Shown here: positions 34,778-37,333 of the stretch, piece by piece
Layout: each line of letters begins with the position of its first letter
Position numbering within the stretch: position 1 is the first letter of the stretch
DNA from: Sphingobacteriia bacterium
Lineage (GTDB): Bacteria > Bacteroidota > Bacteroidia > J057 > RFSG01
Length of the DNA stretch: 37,333 bases
Assembly (NCBI GenBank): GCA_009924095.1
Contig: RFSG01000016.1
Span: 1-37,333 of the forward strand
Reading direction: 5' to 3'
Notes under the pieces: model-generated
Databases searched by the model: none
The model's input: only the letters and a program-made list of their open reading frames with translations
Told to the model about the DNA's origin: nothing
Position numbers and translations under genes: made by a program

Positions 34778-37333
34778 CTGAATATTTTACTTACATATCT
34801 TTTACGTTTTCGGTCACTTTCGGGATTGTGGTTAGGCATTGTTGGTTTGTTACCTGTTGTTATTTTAGGGCAAACCATTACAGTTCAACAACCCAATGGG
34901 GCAGAGGTGTTACCGGTAGGTACTACTTATACGATTCGTTGGAGTTCAGGATTTGTAAACAATGTTAGGATTGAATATTCCAGCAATAATGGAAGTACTT
35001 GGGCTGATATCATCAGTTCCTACCCTGCGGTTGCAGGGTATTATGATTGGGTGGTTCCTTCTAACCTTACGGTACAAGGGATTGTAAGAATTTCTGACTT
35101 AGTAAATCCCTTAATTGTGGATGTAAATGATCAACCCTTTTATGTGCAAGATGCTATTGCAAACAAATATTTGGGGGGTGCCCAGGATGGGCAAGTGTCA
35201 AGTTTTAATGCCAATCAAGCGATACAATTATTAACGTTTCATAATGGGAATGCTTATGCAGCAGGAACCCAACAAGTTATTGCCTGGAGTGCTAACATAA
35301 ATTCCCTCACTGTGGAAGTAGAGTGGTCAACCGACAATGGTAGCAATTGGCAATTGTTAGCTACTGCGCTACCTGCGAATCAAGGGCAGTTTGCCTGGAC
35401 AATACCCAATCAATTGGGGCTTCAAAATCGAATCCGAATTTCGGATTCATCCTTTCCATTAGTTTATTCAGTAAGCAGTGCTTTACCATTTGGTATTGTT
35501 TCTGAGGCACCTGAAAAATTTTTTGGAGGAAGTCAAGATGGGCATACCATGACCATCAATACTGCAAATTTAATTGTGATTGACAATCCTGTTGGAGGGG
35601 AGCAGATTCCTGAAAACAGTACTTTAAATATTTCTTGGGGAGCCAATCAGGTTTCTTCAGTTGACTTAGAATATAGCACCGACAACGGATCCAGTTGGTC
35701 AATGATATTAGGAGGGATACCGGGCAACCAAACGCAGTTCGCATGGGTGGTTCCACCGGGTAGTGTACCTTCCGCAAAAATTCGGGTGAAAGATGCTGGC
35801 AATCCTTCTACCTTTTATATTACCTCTGCCTTTAGTATTCGTTCGCTATTACCTGACCGTTATTATGGTGGGGCTTTTGACGGGCATAGTGTAAATCTTA
35901 ATCAACCTGCATCTTATACCTTAACGGCCCCGCTTTTAGGGGATCAGTGGTTACCAGGTTCTTCAGTTACGATTGCCTGGACGAGCGTCAATACAAACTT
36001 GGCCAATATTGATTATTCCATAGACAATGGTTCTACTTGGAATGTTGTTGCTACCAATATTCCGTCACAAACCGGAAGTATCCTTTGGACAGTTCCTAAT
36101 GTTAATGCCATTAATACTGCCAGAGTAAGAATACAAGAAGCACAAGCACCAGCGATTTTTAACACGTCTGGTGCTTTTAGCATTTTATTAGAGTCCATAC
36201 AAAAGTTTTATGGGGGTGGGTATGATGGAGCAACCCTAGGCATAAATGCCAGCAGTGCCATAACAGTTGTATCTCCCAATGGCGGAGAGAATTTTGCAAA
36301 TGGTTCAGTTCAAATGGTTCAATGGACTTCCAATAATATTCTAAATGTTCGGATAGAATATTCAAATGATAATGGTACCACTTGGCAATTAATAGTACCC
36401 TCTACTCCCGCTAATACAGGTTTTTATAACTGGACAATTCCAGTTCCACTGGCTCCACAAACCTTACTTAAAGTATCTGATACTGATAATCCTTTAACAG
36501 TTTTTGATATTAGCGATCAAACATTTTTTATTCGATCTGTTGCCCTTGAAAAATATTACGGAGGTTCCTTCGATGGGCAAGCCATGAATGTAAATCAATC
36601 CCCGTCTATCGTTGTATCCTATCCCAACGGGGGAGAACTTTTATATCCATACCAGCAAATCAACATTACCTGGAATGCCACGAATGTAAATTATGTTGAT
36701 TTAGAACTCTCCACCAATAATGGTTCTTCCTGGGTATCTATTGATACGGGAATAGTTGCTCAACAAAGTATTTATCCTTACACGATTCCTTCTCTCGCTG
36801 GTCAAGGAAGTTGTTTGGTAAGAATTACGGATAGATTTAATTCCCTCATCAGAGATACCTCTAATGCCCTATTTACTATTTATTATAATGCGGATTCAAA
36901 AAACTTTGGAGGCATTAATGATGGTCATGTAGTAGATATAAATGCGGCTAACAACATATTGATGGTTAGTCCAAATGGAGGCGAATATTGGGCTGAGAGT
37001 TCTATACAACAGATCCAATGGTCAGTGAACAATATCACCAATGTTCGTTTGGAGTATAGCACGAACAATGGTACCAACTGGATATTAATTTCTGCCAACG
37101 AGAGTGGACCGAATGGAAGTTATACTTGGCAAGTGCCCAGTACCCCTACAGGTCAAGCGCGTGTGAGGGTGTTAGATGTGTTAAATCCTGGGACAGTTAG
37201 AGATATTAGTGATGCTGTTTTTGTAATTGGTACCCCATTGAATGATAAGTATTATGGGGGAGGATATGATGGTCATTCGATGAATGTAAGTCAAGCACCT
37301 ACCATTACTGTAGTTAGTCCAAACACTGGTTCT
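34778..37333 (+). CDS. Large exported tandem-repeat surface protein (Kre9/KNH-like domains), 3' end missing
   Basis: The frame is open from 34757 (after a TAA at 34754) to the last base of the window without a stop, so at least ~850 codons are coding. No ATG exists in frame before about 35551, deep in the second repeat. The N-terminus reads as a signal peptide (LLTYLLRFRSLSGLWLGIVG, then LLPVVILGQ), so the start is probably a non-ATG codon: CTG at 34778 is my tentative choice, ATT at 34784 or TTG at 34826 are alternatives. The mature part is seven complete ~116-residue repeats plus the start of an eighth. Each has a PNGGE-type turn, an I-x-W strand, an EYS-x-DNG-x-(T/S)W segment typical of Kre9/KNH-like beta-sandwiches, a W-x-(V/I)P strand, an (K/R)(I/V)(R/S) strand and a closing (Y/F)GGxxDG(H/Q) motif. 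A role as adhesin or matrix protein, exported by T9SS, is inferred. Confidence 0.82.
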   Translation, partial: MNILLTYLLRFRSLSGLWLGIVGLLPVVILGQTITVQQPNGAEVLPVGTTYTIRWSSGFVNNVRIEYSSNNGSTWADIISSYPAVAGYYDWVVPSNLTVQGIVRISDLVNPLIVDVNDQPFYVQDAIANKYLGGAQDGQVSSFNANQAIQLLTFHNGNAYAAGTQQVIAWSANINSLTVEVEWSTDNGSNWQLLATALPANQGQFAWTIPNQLGLQNRIRISDSSFPLVYSVSSALPFGIVSEAPEKFFGGSQDGHTMTINTANLIVIDNPVGGEQIPENSTLNISWGANQVSSVDLEYSTDNGSSWSMILGGIPGNQTQFAWVVPPGSVPSAKIRVKDAGNPSTFYITSAFSIRSLLPDRYYGGAFDGHSVNLNQPASYTLTAPLLGDQWLPGSSVTIAWTSVNTNLANIDYSIDNGSTWNVVATNIPSQTGSILWTVPNVNAINTARVRIQEAQAPAIFNTSGAFSILLESIQKFYGGGYDGATLGINASSAITVVSPNGGENFANGSVQMVQWTSNNILNVRIEYSNDNGTTWQLIVPSTPANTGFYNWTIPVPLAPQTLLKVSDTDNPLTVFDISDQTFFIRSVALEKYYGGSFDGQAMNVNQSPSIVVSYPNGGELLYPYQQINITWNATNVNYVDLELSTNNGSSWVSIDTGIVAQQSIYPYTIPSLAGQGSCLVRITDRFNSLIRDTSNALFTIYYNADSKNFGGINDGHVVDINAANNILMVSPNGGEYWAESSIQQIQWSVNNITNVRLEYSTNNGTNWILISANESGPNGSYTWQVPSTPTGQARVRVLDVLNPGTVRDISDAVFVIGTPLNDKYYGGGYDGHSMNVSQAPTITVVSPNTGS
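34877..37333 (+). repeat. Seven-plus tandem ~116-residue protein repeats
   Basis: The GG of the closing motif falls at 35174, 35525, 35867, 36212, 36560, 36908 and 37256, giving unit lengths of 351, 342, 345, 348, 348 and 348 bp (114-117 residues). The motif reads KYLGGAQDGQ, KFFGGSQDGH, RYYGGAFDGH, KFYGGGYDGA, KYYGGSFDGQ, KNFGGINDGH and KYYGGGYDGH. DNA identity between units is low by eye, so the array is old or under diversifying drift and is not a recent expansion. An eighth unit starts at about 37295 and is cut by the window end. Confidence 0.85.

Overview
The window looks like a chromosomal segment of an AT-rich, aerobic member of the Bacteroidota. Evidence for this is a type IX secretion (T9SS)-associated C25 peptidase of the PorU2 type, a DUF4249 lipoprotein, a YbiT-like ABC-F ATPase, lipoproteins and signal peptides of Bacteroidota style, a kynurenine pathway cluster, and several TAnnTTTG (-7) promoter elements placed only a few bases before ATG codons. 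No rRNA, tRNA, CRISPR array, IS element, integrase or phage gene was seen. The lineage below phylum cannot be fixed from the sequence alone.

Layout. 1-4599 (+): the 3' part of a giant beta-rich protein of unknown function. 4596-8799 (-): two overlapping exported amidohydrolases that carry three amidohydrolase-like domains, of which only one keeps its metal ligands. 8866-10039: a small secreted protein, a DUF429 protein and a mono-cluster ferredoxin-like protein. 10123-15480 (+): cyclophilin followed 3 nt later by a 1637-residue PorU2-like C25 peptidase. 15735-21824 (+): ABC-F ATPase, DUF4249 lipoprotein, dnaK with a strong terminator, and a CapD-like nucleotide-sugar dehydratase. 21887-26429 (-): a tightly packed operon rfaE2 / cyclase-family kynurenine formamidase / kynU / kmo / lipoprotein, divergent from purD (26517-27773, +). 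27819-32515 (-): dxs, an anchored class-A-beta-lactamase-like serine hydrolase and a sodium:solute symporter. 32872-37333 (+): an exported SUMF1-fold protein whose reading frame is broken exactly at a GATTC-GATTC tandem duplication, a very long hairpin terminator, and then a large exported repeat protein that runs off the window.

How the genes work together. The kyn genes can take N-formylkynurenine through kynurenine and 3-hydroxykynurenine to 3-hydroxyanthranilate; the first step (tryptophan 2,3-dioxygenase) and the 3-hydroxyanthranilate dioxygenase are not in the window. PorU2 belongs to the T9SS surface-attachment machinery, and the repeat protein at the right edge is the kind of large surface protein such cells export, but its C-terminal sorting signal lies outside the window.

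The most unusual region is 32872-37333. It holds the frame-broken SUMF1 gene and an open frame of about 850 codons that has no ATG near its 5' end and encodes at least seven ~116-residue Kre9/KNH-like repeats, each closed by a conserved (Y/F)GGxxDG motif. A second point is the ABC-F protein, in which one of the two composite ATP sites has lost both its Walker A and its partner signature motif.
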